The position numbers were made by a program, and so were the translations under genes. From assembly GCF_023856365.1 (NCBI RefSeq), contig NC_064541.1:19810214-19874213 (forward strand): a stretch of DNA of 64,000 bases, in the 5' to 3' direction. Below the pieces are notes generated by a model, which saw nothing but the letters and a program-made list of their open reading frames with translations, was not told the origin of the DNA and ran no database searches. This document shows, one piece after another, positions 28,001 to 36,391 of this stretch. How positions within the stretch are numbered: position 1 is the stretch's first letter; each line of letters starts with the position of its first letter. The DNA comes from Brienomyrus brachyistius (lineage: Eukaryota; Chordata; Actinopteri; Osteoglossiformes; Mormyridae).

Positions 28001-31000
28001 CGTTCCCGGTGTTTTTCTTGGGTTTTTTTAAACCCGCTCGCTCTCCTTAGGGGCCTGTTTCCACGCACCTGAGCGGGGACTGGAAAGCACCACCCTGACA
28101 CCTCTTTAATAAGGCGGGAGGCCGCTGCTGAGTTATGCAGGCAGTGGAGGCCTCCTCTGCGGGTGTGTTGTTTTTAAGGCTCCTTCCAGACAGGGAAGTG
28201 TCGCACAGGGGCCCGACGCTGGGCTGCGCCTTCCCGATGACTGCCGGCCGAGTGGGGGAGGGGCGCAGAGGAGGACGCAGACATCTGATTGGCTGCCGGC
28301 CAGGGGCGACCCGGGTGCCAGTGCGGTTGCGGCTGGGGCGGGGGCCTGGCGGTTGGCCGTCGCGGGGGCTTTTGATGGTGGCGCGCGTCTGAACCACACA
28401 CCCCCCCTTCCCCCACTATGTTGCAGCTGTCCCCGGCTGCGCAGCAGATGCAGCCCACGCAGACCCTGCAGCAGCCCCCCAGTGGTGGCAGACGCAGGCG
28501 GGTGGTGGACGAGGACCCAGATGAGCGCCGGCGCAAGTTTCTGGAGAGGAACCGGGCGGCGGCCACCCGCTGCCGGCAGAAGAGGAAAGTGTGGGTGATG
28601 TCGCTGGAGAAGAAGGCGGAGGAGCTGACACAGACCAATATGCAGCTGCAGGTAGAGCCCCTGGTGGTACCGGAGCGGCTGCGCAGACGCATACCTGACG
28701 CAGCCTCTTCTGCTCCGTCAAACACGCTTTAATCTGCGGGTCACCTAGGTGACCAGTGAAAATCACAAATCCGATCGTTTAATCAGCATCTCTGCCCTGC
28801 GCCCAGAGTTGGTCACATTTCACTGTCACCTAAATGATGACATAAAGCCGCACGTCGTGACGACGAGTTCCGGGGGGTTTTGCCGAGGCAGTCGATGTCT
28901 GGCAGTAGGTGGAGAAGCTAAGAAAGGTCACCTCTCCCCTACGGGTTACGCCCTCCAACCAAATCATAAATGAGCTGGAGTTACTGTACACCATCAGTGC
29001 CAAGTGCAAAGCAAAAATTAATATCTTAACGCATGAACGCTCAACATTTGTGCCTTTGCATCGAGTGCAGAGAGGCCCAAGGGTTTGGGGCGTGTGACTC
29101 CAATGTTTACGTTTATTACAGAAAGTTAATTATCGGTCACACGTGAGCTTTGCCAGACTGTAGGCTGGAGATCTGCGCTGAATCCGGAGTCAGTTTGGAT
29201 GTGGAGGGCAGACAATAAGCGACGTCTGCTTGTTTATCCTGTGCTGCCTGCTCCTCCCGGAACGGCGCTCTGTACCGACGCGTTTTTCTGAAATCCCAGC
29301 ACCCAGTCGCCACATAGACACCACGCACTGACAGCTACATTTTAATTGATGTCATGTCATCTGGAAAGGTTTTGGTTTCCGATAGGAGCCGCCTTGCAGG
29401 TGCCTCGTCCCGATAAACGTATCGCCTGTAATTGCCTTAACTGGATCGTGTCAATTCTTGCGCTTTTGGCTGAAATTTAAGTGGTTAGGGCGATGTTTCT
29501 TATGCTGCAAGAACCCCAGAACCAAACAATCAAGAACACTGAATGCCTGGTACAGGTGCGTTGGGAGCTGGGAGGGAGCAAAAACGTGGAGGGAGCAAAA
29601 ACGTGAACTGTCTGGGGGTCCCCGAGGTCCAGGTTGAGAAACACTGGGTTAGGGTGACAGCGAATGTGCATGTCTAAGGTTAGAATACTCCAATTGTACT
29701 GCGGTAGGTTATTATGTCAGAGAAACCCAGCAGTTACACAGACGGCTACTGACACTCTGCCCCGAGAAGGTACACATCACGGCGTAACGGTGATTATGGT
29801 TACCCCAAAACATCGTTTGCAGCATGGTCGGTTTTGCTGATCCTACATGTCCGTCTCACCCCAGAACGAGGTCACCATGCTAAAGAACGAAGTGACACAG
29901 CTGAAGCAGCTCCTGCTGACGCACAAGGACTGTCCCGTCACGGCCAGACAGAAGGAGTCGCAGGGCTATCTCAGTGAGTACCCGGGTATGGGGGGAGGGG
30001 GTCCAAACCCACGCTGGGCTCTCTCAGTGAGTACCTGGGTATGGGGGGAGGGGGTCCAAACCCACGCTGGGCTCTCTCAGTGAGTACCTGGGTATGGGGG
30101 GAGGGGGTCCAAACCCACGCTGGGCTCTCTCAGTGAGTACCCGGGTATGAGGGGAGGGGGGTCCAAACCCACGCTGGGCTCTCTCAGTGAGTACCCAGGT
30201 ATGAGGGGAGGGGGTCCAAACCCATGCAGGGCTCTCTCAGTGAGTACCCGGGTATGAGGGGAGGGGGGTCCAAACCCACGCTGGGCTCTCTCAGTGAGTA
30301 CCCGGGTATGAGGGGAGGGGGGTCCAAACCCACGCTGGGCTCTCTCAGTGAGTACCCGGGTATGAGGGGAGGGGGGTCCAAACCCACGCTGGGCTCTCTC
30401 AGTGAATACCCGGGTATGAGGGGAGGGGGGTCCAAACCCACGCTGGGCTCTCTCAGTGAGTACCCAGGTATGAGGGGAGGAGGTCCAAACCCATGCAGGG
30501 CTATCTCAGTGAGTACCCGGGTATGAGGGGAGAGGGGTCCAAACCCATGCAGGGCTATCTCAGTGAGTACCCGGGTATGAGGGGAGAGGGGTCCAAACCC
30601 ACGCTGGGCTCTCTCAGTGAGTACCCAGGTATGAGGGGAGGGGGTCCAAACCCATGCAGGGCTATCTCAGTGAGTACTCGGGTATGAGGGGAGAGGGGTC
30701 CAAACCCATGCAGGGCTATCTCAGTGAGTACCTGGGTATGGGGGGAGGGGGTCCAAACCCACGCTGGGCTCTCTCAGTGAGTACCTGGGTATGGGGGGGA
30801 GGGGGTCCAAACCCACGCTGGGCTCTCTCAGTGAGTACCTGGGTATGGGGGGAGGGGGTCCAAACCCACGCAGGGCTCTCTCAGTGAGTACCTGGGTATG
30901 AGGGGAGGGGGTCCAAACCCATGCAGGGCTCTCTCAGTGAGTACCTGGGTATGGGGGGAGGGGGTCCAAACCCACGCAGGGCTCTCTCAGTGAGTACCTG

Positions 31001-32829
31001 GGTATGAGGGGAGGGGGGGTCCAAACCCACGCTGGGCTCTCTCAGTGAGTACCCGGGTATGAGGGGAGGGGGTCCAAACCCATGCAGGGCTCTCTCAGTG
31101 AGTACCTGGGTATGGGGGGAGGGGGTCCAAACCCACGCTGGGCTCTCTCAGTGAGTACCTGGGTATGGGGGGAGGGGGTCCAAACCCACGCAGGGCTCTC
31201 TCAGTGAGTACCCGGGTATGAGGGGAGGGGGGTCCAAACCCACGCTGGGCTCTCTCAGTGAGTACCCGGGTATGAGGGGAGGGGGGTCCAAACCCACGCT
31301 GGGCTCTCTCAGTGAGTACCCAGGTATGAGGGGAGGGGGTCCAAACCCATGCAGGGCTCTCTCAGTGAGTACCCGGGTGTGGGGGGAGGGGGGTCCTAAC
31401 TCACGCAGGGTTCTCTCAGTGAGTACTCGGGTATAGGGGGTGGGGGGTCCAAACCCACACAGGGCTATCTCAGTGAGTACTCAGGCATGGTGGGGAGGGT
31501 CCAAACTCACGAGCTCGGAGGGGTGAGATCCCACGCATACGAAACGTTTATCTGTCAGAGCACATTTATGGACCATAAAAAAAACCCTTCACTGCCATTT
31601 TTAGCCTGTTAGCTATAATAAGAATGAAATCGCAGAAACTCCCAGGGTAGCTAAAACTAATGTGCCATCTCTGTGCAGCACAGAGACCCTGTTCAGCCTC
31701 TGTCAGGAGAAAGGCCAGTTTCTTCTCCTTCGAGCTGGCAGGCCGGCCGGCCGCTGGGAAAACGAGGTAACCTCACAGACAGGCCCCCCGACGCGGGCAC
31801 TGCTGGCAACAAGCTCCTCGTTCCCATCGAGAACGGGAAAAACATGCTCACTCTCCTAGATCCCGATGCCTTTTCCATTGGAAAGTGGTAAACTCCACCC
31901 TTCCAGGTCACTCCCAATGAGAAACGGCTGTGATGATGTCATCGGCAGCGCACTAAAAAAACATTTGCGGGCCTTACTGATGACGGATTGTGTGTTGCAG
32001 ATATTACTCTTAACTAATTACACTGTGAGCAAAATACTGCTTGTTTTTAATATATGTGACTGATGACTACTTCATGTACTGTAATGTTACTATAGTGTAA
32101 AAGACAGCAAAGTAGGACCCTTTCACATGGAGAAGACCAAAGAGATGTAGGTAGTGGTGAGATCACTGGAATTTTGGCGAAACGTAGCATTACATCATTT
32201 ATTTGCTTTGTGATGAATGACTCAGGCAAGTAAAACTGACGAGTTGTTGCAGGGCAAAACCAGCGTGTTTAAGAACAGAAAGGAAAACAGGAGCGACTGC
32301 GAGCGACTATGCGGGGGCCAACCTGTCCGGGGCGGGACAGGATGGACGAGGCAGAGGGAAAACATGAAATTCGGTGGGAGGAGAAACACGTAAATCTGGG
32401 CCACGGGTACAGGTGTGGGGGCTAGAGTGGGGTTCACCATATTTCATCTGACAAGGATGAAGCGAAACGAGACAAGAAGACAGTCTACCTGCCCTCAGCC
32501 TGCTACTGAAATCGGCAGGTTACAGAGTTATATAAATATGTGGCCTGCTTCTGCATGGCGCAGAGAGGGTGCTGCAGGGGGGCATGTAACCGGTCGCTTA
32601 TAGTCTGTGGACACTCCCAGAGCACGGTCTCGCAAGGTCCGGTCCCTCATTGACCCACTTCTCCACTCTCCCAGGTCCGGAGAGCAGCCCCGCAGGAAGT
32701 CCCACCCCCGCATGTTCCCAGCAGCAAGTCATCCAGCACAACACCATCACCACCTCCTCCACGGCGCCTGGAGGGGGCGCCGCGCTGGGCCCGCTCAACC
32801 ACCACGTGGACATCAACCCCATCCACTAA
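552..32829 (+). CDS. creb5: creb5, bZIP transcription factor (CREB5/CRE-BPa), 3' seven coding exons
   Basis: The gene encodes an ATF2-family bZIP factor that acts in the nucleus and, as known for CREB5, binds CRE/AP-1-type sites as homodimer or with Jun. Seven exons join in phase with GT-AG introns: 552-697, 14616-14742, 15878-15988, 26490-26795, 28427-28651, 29865-29973 and 32675-32829 (stop TAA). The joined frame follows human CREB5 throughout: the [12 protein letters not shown] segment, the SLSSLLH block, a histidine-rich stretch, the basic region ([20 protein letters not shown]) and a zipper with five heptad leucines, then the [14 protein letters not shown] tail. The N-terminal C2H2 finger and phospho-acceptor region are coded upstream of the window, so this is a partial gene. 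The family (ATF2, ATF7, CREB5) is certain; the CREB5 assignment rests on the tail, the His-rich segment and the cpvl-chn2 neighbourhood. Confidence 0.96.
2030..2230 (-). repeat. old copy of a ~350-bp tRNA-derived SINE family
   Basis: It resembles the reverse-oriented copy at 49184-49635: a CCATC-rich tail, then 'cttgtcctggtcagggt', 'gccagtcaatcacagggca', 'gagcaatttagaaatgctgttaagc' and 'tttggactgtgg'. It is strongly decayed and both ends are unclear. Confidence 0.55.
2400..2650 (+). repeat. old copy of the same SINE family, opposite orientation
   Basis: The signature reads forward here: 'ggtgcctcagtgggtactactgtggcctcac', later 'ctggactggcatcccatccatggtg', 'cctgccttgtgcc' and 'gctggataag'-like ends. 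Together with 2030-2230 it forms an inverted pair. Confidence 0.5.
2995..3145. repeat. (CA)n microsatellite with CAGA interruptions
   Basis: About 150 bp of CA dinucleotides interrupted by regular CAGACA blocks. It produces spurious HTHT/CVCV open frames on both strands. Confidence 0.97.
5952..6090. repeat. 34-35-bp tandem repeat, four copies
   Basis: Units begin at 5952, 5987, 6021 and 6055 with catctca-g-gattacgtttgttcgg-type sequence, diverged from each other. A related single block lies at about 5584-5615. Confidence 0.75.
6294..6344. repeat. (GT)n microsatellite
   Basis: About 25 uninterrupted GT units. Confidence 0.97.
6350..6611. mobile_element. MITE-like dispersed repeat between two GT arrays
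   Basis: The block begins with AATTACAATGTGGGGAC and ends with a loosely inverted form (CCACACAATGATATAATTAC). It contains 'ggttacttatggttacggttagggctggg'. Repeats of this type, with inverted ATTGTGGGGAC-like ends and an attached GT array, are common in fish genomes. No transposase is present. Confidence 0.5.
6611..6668. repeat. (GT)n microsatellite
   Basis: About 29 GT units ending in GCGCGCC. Confidence 0.97.
6898..7021. mobile_element. CAGTCC palindromic MITE, copy 1
   Basis: 124 bp with inverted ends: CAGTCCATATTTTTGTTCGG at the left and, on the complement of the right end, CAGTCCACATTTTGGTTCCA; both continue to a CCACCTG. The centre contains TGTCAGCTAATTATAA, also found in the copy at 36270-36391. 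Confidence 0.75.
9632..10110 (+). repeat. 32-bp minisatellite, about 15 copies
   Basis: The unit is GATGGGGGAGAAGACC plus GGGGTCCTCACTGGGA. Variants are GTCCGCAAGG for GTCCTCACTG and GAAGATGGGG for GAAGACCGGGG. The period is not a multiple of three, and no unit contains a stop in any forward frame, so three overlapping long open frames arise. I see no evidence that they are genes. Confidence 0.97.
11048..11094 (+). repeat. (CT)n tract
   Basis: T8 followed by about 20 CT units. GAGA-type sequence at the left edge of the CpG-rich block. Confidence 0.95.
11100..12010 (+). promoter_or_regulatory. CpG-rich block, candidate internal creb5 promoter
   Basis: CpG dinucleotides are dense here, unlike the surrounding intron. 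It contains two AP-1 heptamers TGAGTCA (11301-11307, 11375-11381), a TATA-like CTATAAG (11317-11323), a CCAAT box (11672-11676) and a CRE-like TGATGTCA (11687-11694). A strong donor CCGCAG|GTGAGC follows at 11960/11961. A transcript starting here and splicing to 14616 could start translation at the ATG at 14620 and would lack the zinc finger. The motifs are seen; promoter function is inferred. Confidence 0.5.
11301..11381 (+). promoter_or_regulatory. paired AP-1 sites flanking a TATA-like box
   Basis: TGAGTCA occurs at 11301-11307 and 11375-11381, with CTATAAG at 11317-11323 between them. CREB5/ATF2-type dimers with Jun recognise AP-1/CRE sites, so autoregulation is conceivable. Confidence 0.45.
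12646..12950 (+). repeat. GTGCGTGCGTGTGA-type minisatellite
   Basis: A regular 14-bp array at first, degrading into GTGTGTCAGTGCGTG variants. Confidence 0.95.
13298..13353 (+). repeat. (CTGT)n microsatellite
   Basis: Imperfect CTGT/CTCTGT units. Confidence 0.9.
14009..14175 (+). mobile_element. tRNA-derived SINE
   Basis: The tRNA-like head has an A-box (TGGCTTGATGGTTAGGGAAG) and a B-box (GGTTCGATTCC at about 14063). The typical fish SINE body follows: 'gaccagcaaggtaccactgaggtaccc', 'ctgctccccgggcgctgaattagctgcccc'. No flanking duplication was identified. Confidence 0.8.
14616..14742 (+). CDS. creb5: creb5 exon b
   Basis: The acceptor is CTTGCAG and the donor is GTAAGT at 14743. The exon completes the split Gly codon, then reads [12 protein letters not shown] and [19 protein letters not shown], ending SSAVLMP in phase 0. 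It corresponds to the human SLSSLLHLHNRQRQPMPAS segment. The ATG at 14620 is in frame. Confidence 0.96.
14743..15877 (+). other. creb5: creb5 intron, 1.1 kb
   Basis: It contains C-runs just after the donor and at about 14861-14870, and an (ACACT)n pentamer array at 15386-15417. Nothing else is recognised. Confidence 0.9.
15386..15417 (+). repeat. (ACACT)n microsatellite
   Basis: Six tandem pentamers. Confidence 0.93.
15878..15988 (+). CDS. creb5: creb5 exon c
   Basis: The acceptor is GCTTCAG and the donor GTGAGT follows AAGATG. The 37 codons, [17 protein letters not shown] to HSEAKM, match human MERQMS...HSEAKM. Both ends are phase 0. Confidence 0.95.
17005..17040 (+). repeat. (GT)n microsatellite
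   Basis: About 18 GT units, 75 bp before an inverted-sense CA array at 17113-17204. Confidence 0.95.
17113..17204 (+). repeat. (CA)n microsatellite with CG interruptions
   Basis: ACACGC variants, then about 20 pure CA units. With the GT array at 17005 it could pair as a hairpin in the transcript. Confidence 0.95.
17572..17827. mobile_element. fold-back MITE with ~110-bp inverted arms
   Basis: The left arm starts CTCATGGGAGTTTTATCTAC; the right arm read on the complement starts CTCATGGGAGTTTTACTTAC. Both continue through acaaaaatgttctg, aaggaa and gtgggtccaagcaactagagg. The loop is about 30 bp (around 17688-17722). There is no coding capacity. Confidence 0.88.
17914..17962 (+). repeat. 18-bp tandem repeat, three copies
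   Basis: CATCACCCCCCAGCGTGA repeated. Confidence 0.93.
22003..22085 (+). repeat. (CA)n and GCATGCACCGC tandem
   Basis: About 16 CA units followed by three diverged 11-bp ATGCACCGCGC-type units. Confidence 0.85.
24925..24992 (+). repeat. 31-bp tandem duplication
   Basis: The block attggccgcg-accattacagac-ttcctt starts at 24925 and 24956; a third partial copy starts at 24987. Confidence 0.85.
25640..25800 (-). mobile_element. tRNA-derived SINE, reverse orientation
   Basis: On the minus strand the head reads GGCTCCTGTAGCTCAATAAG with B-box GGTTCAAATCCCAC-type sequence. The tail toward 25650 carries the common fish SINE 3' signature (complement of 'tttacatttatctgatgcttttagcc'). The head is tRNA-like but continues into a SINE body, so I do not call a tRNA gene. 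Confidence 0.8.
26236..26264 (+). repeat. (CCCGG)n tract
   Basis: About five pentamers. Confidence 0.85.
26490..26795 (+). CDS. creb5: creb5 exon d (histidine-rich)
   Basis: The acceptor is CCCACAG and the donor is GTATGT at 26796. The 102 codons start [19 protein letters not shown] and continue MGHMMEMM. A His/Pro/Gln-rich run follows with repeated HPH and HHH motifs, ending HSGVPSQ. Human CREB5 has the same order. Long open frames on the opposite strand here are shadows of the CAC/CCA codon bias. Confidence 0.96.
26826..27075 (+). mobile_element. tRNA-derived SINE next to the exon d donor
   Basis: The head carries an A-box-like TGGCACAGGAGGTAGTGC and B-box GGTTCGAGCCC. The body is 'aagtgtccttgagcaagacactgaacccc', and the 3' part 'gagctttgagtactt...ctctatataaatgcagtcc' is typical of a widespread fish SINE. 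Confidence 0.88.
27436..27690 (+). repeat. degenerate ATTCAAGACTGTA tandem array with ~102-bp higher order
   Basis: Short units of 13-17 bp (attcaagactg, aatcaagactgta, attcaaaaccataa) repeat across 250 bp. A larger block beginning CAAGACTGCATTC at about 27457 recurs at about 27560. Confidence 0.8.
28427..28651 (+). CDS. creb5: creb5 exon e (basic region and start of leucine zipper)
   Basis: The acceptor is GTTGCAG and the donor GTAGAG follows CTGCAG. The 75 codons contain [19 protein letters not shown], the DNA-contact motif [13 protein letters not shown], and the first zipper heptads [17 protein letters not shown]. This is the DNA-binding core, virtually identical to human CREB5. Confidence 0.98.
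28652..29864 (+). other. creb5: creb5 intron, 1.2 kb
   Basis: Apart from a MITE remnant at 29555-29650, nothing is recognised. Confidence 0.88.
29555..29650. mobile_element. GGGGTCC palindromic MITE remnant
   Basis: It shares gggagctgggagggagcaaaaa, gggggtccccgaggtcc and gttgagaaacactg with copies at 46671-46765 and 63452-63570. The gagggagcaaaaacgtg block is duplicated in this copy. The left arm is largely lost. Confidence 0.75.
29865..29973 (+). CDS. creb5: creb5 exon f (end of leucine zipper)
   Basis: The acceptor is ACCCCAG and the authentic donor is CTCA|GTGAGT at 29974. It reads [20 protein letters not shown] then [16 protein letters not shown], and ends with the first base of a Ser codon. 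The last 13 exon bases and the donor are the first unit of the minisatellite that follows. Confidence 0.96.
29961..31490 (+). repeat. 53-55-bp minisatellite of tandem 5' splice sites, 29 copies
   Basis: TCAGTGAGTA-type units start at 29971, 30024, 30077, 30130 and 30184, and so on to 31470. I count 29; only the one at 30399 has lost the donor consensus (GTGAAT). Each unit reads GGGCT(A/C)TCTCA|GTGAGTACC, then GGGTATG, a G-run block (GGGGGGAGGGGG or GAGGGGAGGGG) and GTCCAAACCCA(C/T)GC. Several later units match the exon f end exactly (GCAGGGCTATCTCA). Units of 54 bp keep frame; 53-bp units shift it. Confidence 0.97.
31491..32674 (+). other. creb5: creb5 last intron, remainder
   Basis: Unique-looking sequence between the splice-site minisatellite and the last exon; no repeat or exon recognised. 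Confidence 0.85.
32675..32829 (+). CDS. creb5: creb5 last coding exon
   Basis: The acceptor is CTCCCAG. GT completes the Ser codon; the exon then reads [28 protein letters not shown], a Gly/Ala patch and HVDINPIH before TAA at 32827-32829. Human CREB5 has [20 protein letters not shown] and ends DLNPIL. Confidence 0.96.
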
Positions 32830-33594
32830 AGACTGGCCCACCTGCCCCTCCCCGACCCATCCCTGACCCCTGGCCACAGCGCCACCTGCAGGATTGCCTG
32901 TAGAACTCTTACTATTGCATTTTCTTTTACGGACTTTTATCTGATTTGTGCATCTTATGTAGCCTGTCGGTTTTCTATTTTTTACAAAGCTGAATGGGAG
33001 AATTGCCATTCATGCACTATTAACCGGGGAGGGGAGAATCATACATAAACTTCCTGCTTCTGGTACAAATAGAAGACATTGTTGGGGGCAGTAAGCTCCT
33101 AGAGCTAGCTGACCTGTCGCAGTGGGACCTGAACCCCAAACTTAGCTTCCGTGACTCCGACATTATTCCCTCATCTCCCGGAGCGTCCCACTCTAAAATA
33201 CTACTGTCTAGGCAGTATTATGACATTTACCCTCGAGAAGCGCTTATGCAATATGACGATTGTGTCCAAGAGTCATACTCTGAATGCTCCAGCTATAACC
33301 GGAGCATGTAATCAATAAGTCCTGCCTTAAATCTAAGGATCTGGGGATCAGATGGTTTTTCCTCTGTGAAATCAAAGTAATAAGCCACCTTCCCTTTTGC
33401 GGGGATGCCTTTTAAAAGGATTGTCCAGACGTTCTTCGAGCCCTGAGGAGCGTTCAGTATTGAAGCCATAATTACTGTAGGAACTCGTTCCCATAGCTAC
33501 GGCCTCGCTCGGGGCTGGAGATGCAGGGAGCCTATCGCGCCTTCAGCCGCACTCGTACCTTTAGGTGCAGCCCGAGCGCCCAAGCCGTTACCCC

Positions 33595-33676
33595 CTGCCA
33601 GCAGCGCTGTGGATGGACGGCGTTCCTGTGTCCGCCTGCCAGCAGCGCTGTGGATGGACGGCGTTCCTGTGTCCGC
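33595..33676 (+). repeat. 41-bp exact tandem duplication
   Basis: CTGCCAGCAGCGCTGTGGAT plus a further 21 bases is repeated at 33595 and 33636. A third copy starts and diverges at about 33677. Confidence 0.95.
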
Positions 33677-36011
33677 CTGCCAGCTCGTGCTCTTACCGCT
33701 ACCTACCGCTAGGACCAACCCCAGTCTAGAGGGGAGTCATGCGAGGGGCTCCGGAATTGGAACATTCCAGGGTCCCTGCTTCCCAGCTTCTCTGGTCCCG
33801 TGATGCAGGCCAGGCGTCCGTCAGGCAGATCGTTTGCCATTAGTATCGAGCGTTAAGTAAAGCCAGAAGGGAGTGAAGCCATCACCCGTTTGCCAGAGAA
33901 ATGCCATTTTCTACAAAGAGCAGCAGTATTATTCAAAAGATCAAACGATTGAAACCGGACTTTAATCCATATTGGTCTTGATAGGACAGCACCTGAATGA
34001 GCCTTTCGCAAAGGCAGTTCTGGATTTAGTCGAAGGGGTACAGAACCGTCCCCGATCACCAGAACGTCCGATAAAGAGACACATCTCGCAGCCGCATTGA
34101 TGACCTCATAACGAGCGGCATTAACGTGGTACAGCATTGCGACTGAGTCTGAGCAGTACGCCCGCTGGTGGACGCGGGCAGCGTGACTGCGTACTGTCTC
34201 ATTCTCAAACCTCTGTCCAGCTTTAGAGAAGAGGACAGAGGAAGAAAAGTGTTTCATTTGAAAAACATCTCATTAAGACAACTCTCCAGGTGTTCGGGAA
34301 ACCTGCTTCCGTCTTGGACCCTCTGCTGAGCTCCAGAGGACCAGGCAGTGCTTGAGATGGGCCGGGACTCACCAGTGCATTTCTTGCGCACCTGCGCCTC
34401 TCCCAGTACTGGCACCTGTATATTTTTTCCCCATTTCAAGCACTGGGACCAGCTTGAAGAACTACTTCCAAAAATTTCTTATAGGAATAATCTCTTCAGG
34501 TTTTCTGGAATTTTCTGAAAGCTAGAGCAGTCTAGAATTCAAAGTATATACATATGCACATGTTTGACCCAAATATCTGCTTGGACATTTTCTAGATGGT
34601 TGTTTTTCCAGAGCAGGTCACCCACTGAAACCAGCATATACTGTATATATATAATCCCTTTGTGTTCCCTGATGTTGTCGCATTATGACACCCATTGAAC
34701 AGCCCTGTACGATCGATCGCTTGGCAGTGATGTGAAGATGGGTAATCGTCACGCATGGGTCTATGCACTTTGCCCCCTGTGACTCCAGGGAGCTGGAAGA
34801 GCCATATTTGAAAAAAATCTCAGTGATAACTTCGTGATTTTCCTGCACCAGCAAGAGATGCACTTCTTTTCGAGTGAACGAGGCCAAGGGTGTCTGTGTG
34901 TTACCAAGTAAAAGACATACGGACCTTGTCAGGTGTGCATGTGCGCGCGCGTGTATGTGTGTTTCGGCGAAGAAGAGAAAGTTCACGTCAGGACTGGGTG
35001 TGTTTTTCCTGGGAGTGGGTCGACTGAGTCGCTTCTCAAGCTTTAATAATTCCACCAGATGTCACTGTTGTATGTCTTTGTCCTTCTCGATGCTCTTTAA
35101 AATGCTCCCTTGTTTAGTTTCCCTCGGTAGCTTGAATTTTCCGATTTTGCACACTGTGAAGACAACCGAGAGTATAGCGAACTGGAAGCGCGTCCGCGCC
35201 GCGTCTGCCTCCCCGGCGGGCGTGTGCGTCGCCGGCTTCTCGGCGACTGGGTGGAGGTTGTCTCTTACCAGTCTGGTCGGAGAGCGGTCTACACTTCTCA
35301 CGCTCTGTATGTAGTGTTCATGGGCCCTATTTGCATAAACAGCGTGCTTCATTTTGGTGTTTTCAGGAGCAAAATGATTTTCTTTTTACGCTTGGTATGG
35401 AACTCATTACAACTGGTTTCCTACTATTTCTTTTGTCTTTTGAAAAATCTGGATTTTCCGCCCTTTTCTGGGTAAAAACGAATTGTTTTTGGTGTAATCA
35501 CCATACAAAACATGCTGTGCCTGTACTCACCCTCAACTGGAAATTATTACGGTAGACTTTGCAAATAATACATGATCATTGTTACGTTTGACATCGATGA
35601 TGTACAAGCTGTCTTGGAGTAGTGTGTGTGTGTACGTGCGAGGTAGAAGACGACCTGTGTGCAGTGTCATTTTAAATGTAAAACTATAAATACTGTATAG
35701 AATCTCATACTTGTTTTGTAATCTCGTATGCCTAATGCAACCACCTTTCTTTTCGAAAGGAGTAAACGACTGGTACATTTGTAAATATTGTTTGCATATA
35801 GCACTTGTTACTTTAAAACGTACGTCAGAACTCATTTCCGCTAATAGGGCATGTTTATTGATGATTATGCATAATGAACTATGAATTTATATGTTTGCAT
35901 AACTTTGTACATTAATGTGTTTGTTAATGCCTCGATCCATTTCTGTCACCTGTATTGCATTTCTGTTGCATTTGTACAGACGTGAAACTTGCAGCTACAG
36001 TACAGTATGGA

Positions 36012-36017
36012 AATAAA
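36012..36017 (+). terminator. creb5: creb5 polyadenylation signal
   Basis: AATAAA in 'atggaaataaagcacttg', the first canonical signal at the end of the long AT-rich 3' UTR. Confidence 0.75.
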
Positions 36018-36269
36018 GCACTTGTTTTATAACATGACCCAGGGAGGCCGCACGCTGGTTTTTATGGAGAAGTGATTTTCAGAACAGCAGTCCCACAGGA
36101 GCTATATCTTCTGCAGCAGGGCCTTCTTTGACCCATGTTCTACTGCACGGGAAACATCTACAGAAGCTCGCCCATTTCTGACAAATATATCGGGAGGACC
36201 ATACAGATACGCCAGGACAAATCTGGCAAATTAATCTCAAACGGATCTATAACCCTCCCCCTCTCAAAG

Positions 36270-36391
36270 CAGTCCATTTTTAAAAAATAAACATTAGATT
36301 TTGCTTGTCAGCTAATTATAATTAAATCTTTATAATTAGTTGACAAAAAGTCATGTGTGCAGCTGGTAGGACAGAACGAAAATACGGACTG
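36270..36391. mobile_element. CAGTCC palindromic MITE, copy 2
   Basis: 122 bp from CAGTCCATTTTTAAAA to GAAAATACGGACTG. The internal TTGTCAGCTAATTATAA is shared with the copy at 6898-7021. Confidence 0.72.

Larger units (their letters stand above)
26796..28426 (+). other. creb5: creb5 intron, 1.6 kb
   Basis: A SINE starts about 30 bp after the donor, followed by an unusual ATTCAAGACTGTA-type degenerate array. GC-rich sequence from about 28.05 kb leads to the next acceptor. Confidence 0.88.
32830..36030 (+). other. creb5: creb5 3' UTR
   Basis: About 3.2 kb follow the stop without another exon. A polyadenylation signal AATAAA lies at 36012-36017. AT-rich distal sequence includes a Pumilio-type TGTAAATA at 35780-35787. 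A 41-bp tandem duplication lies at 33595-33676. Open frames here on either strand are not supported as genes. Confidence 0.75.

Noticed and set aside
29961..31490. Possible CRISPR-like array (29 regular repeats)
   Set aside because: The units are directly tandem without unique spacers, lie in a vertebrate intron and contain the creb5 splice site.
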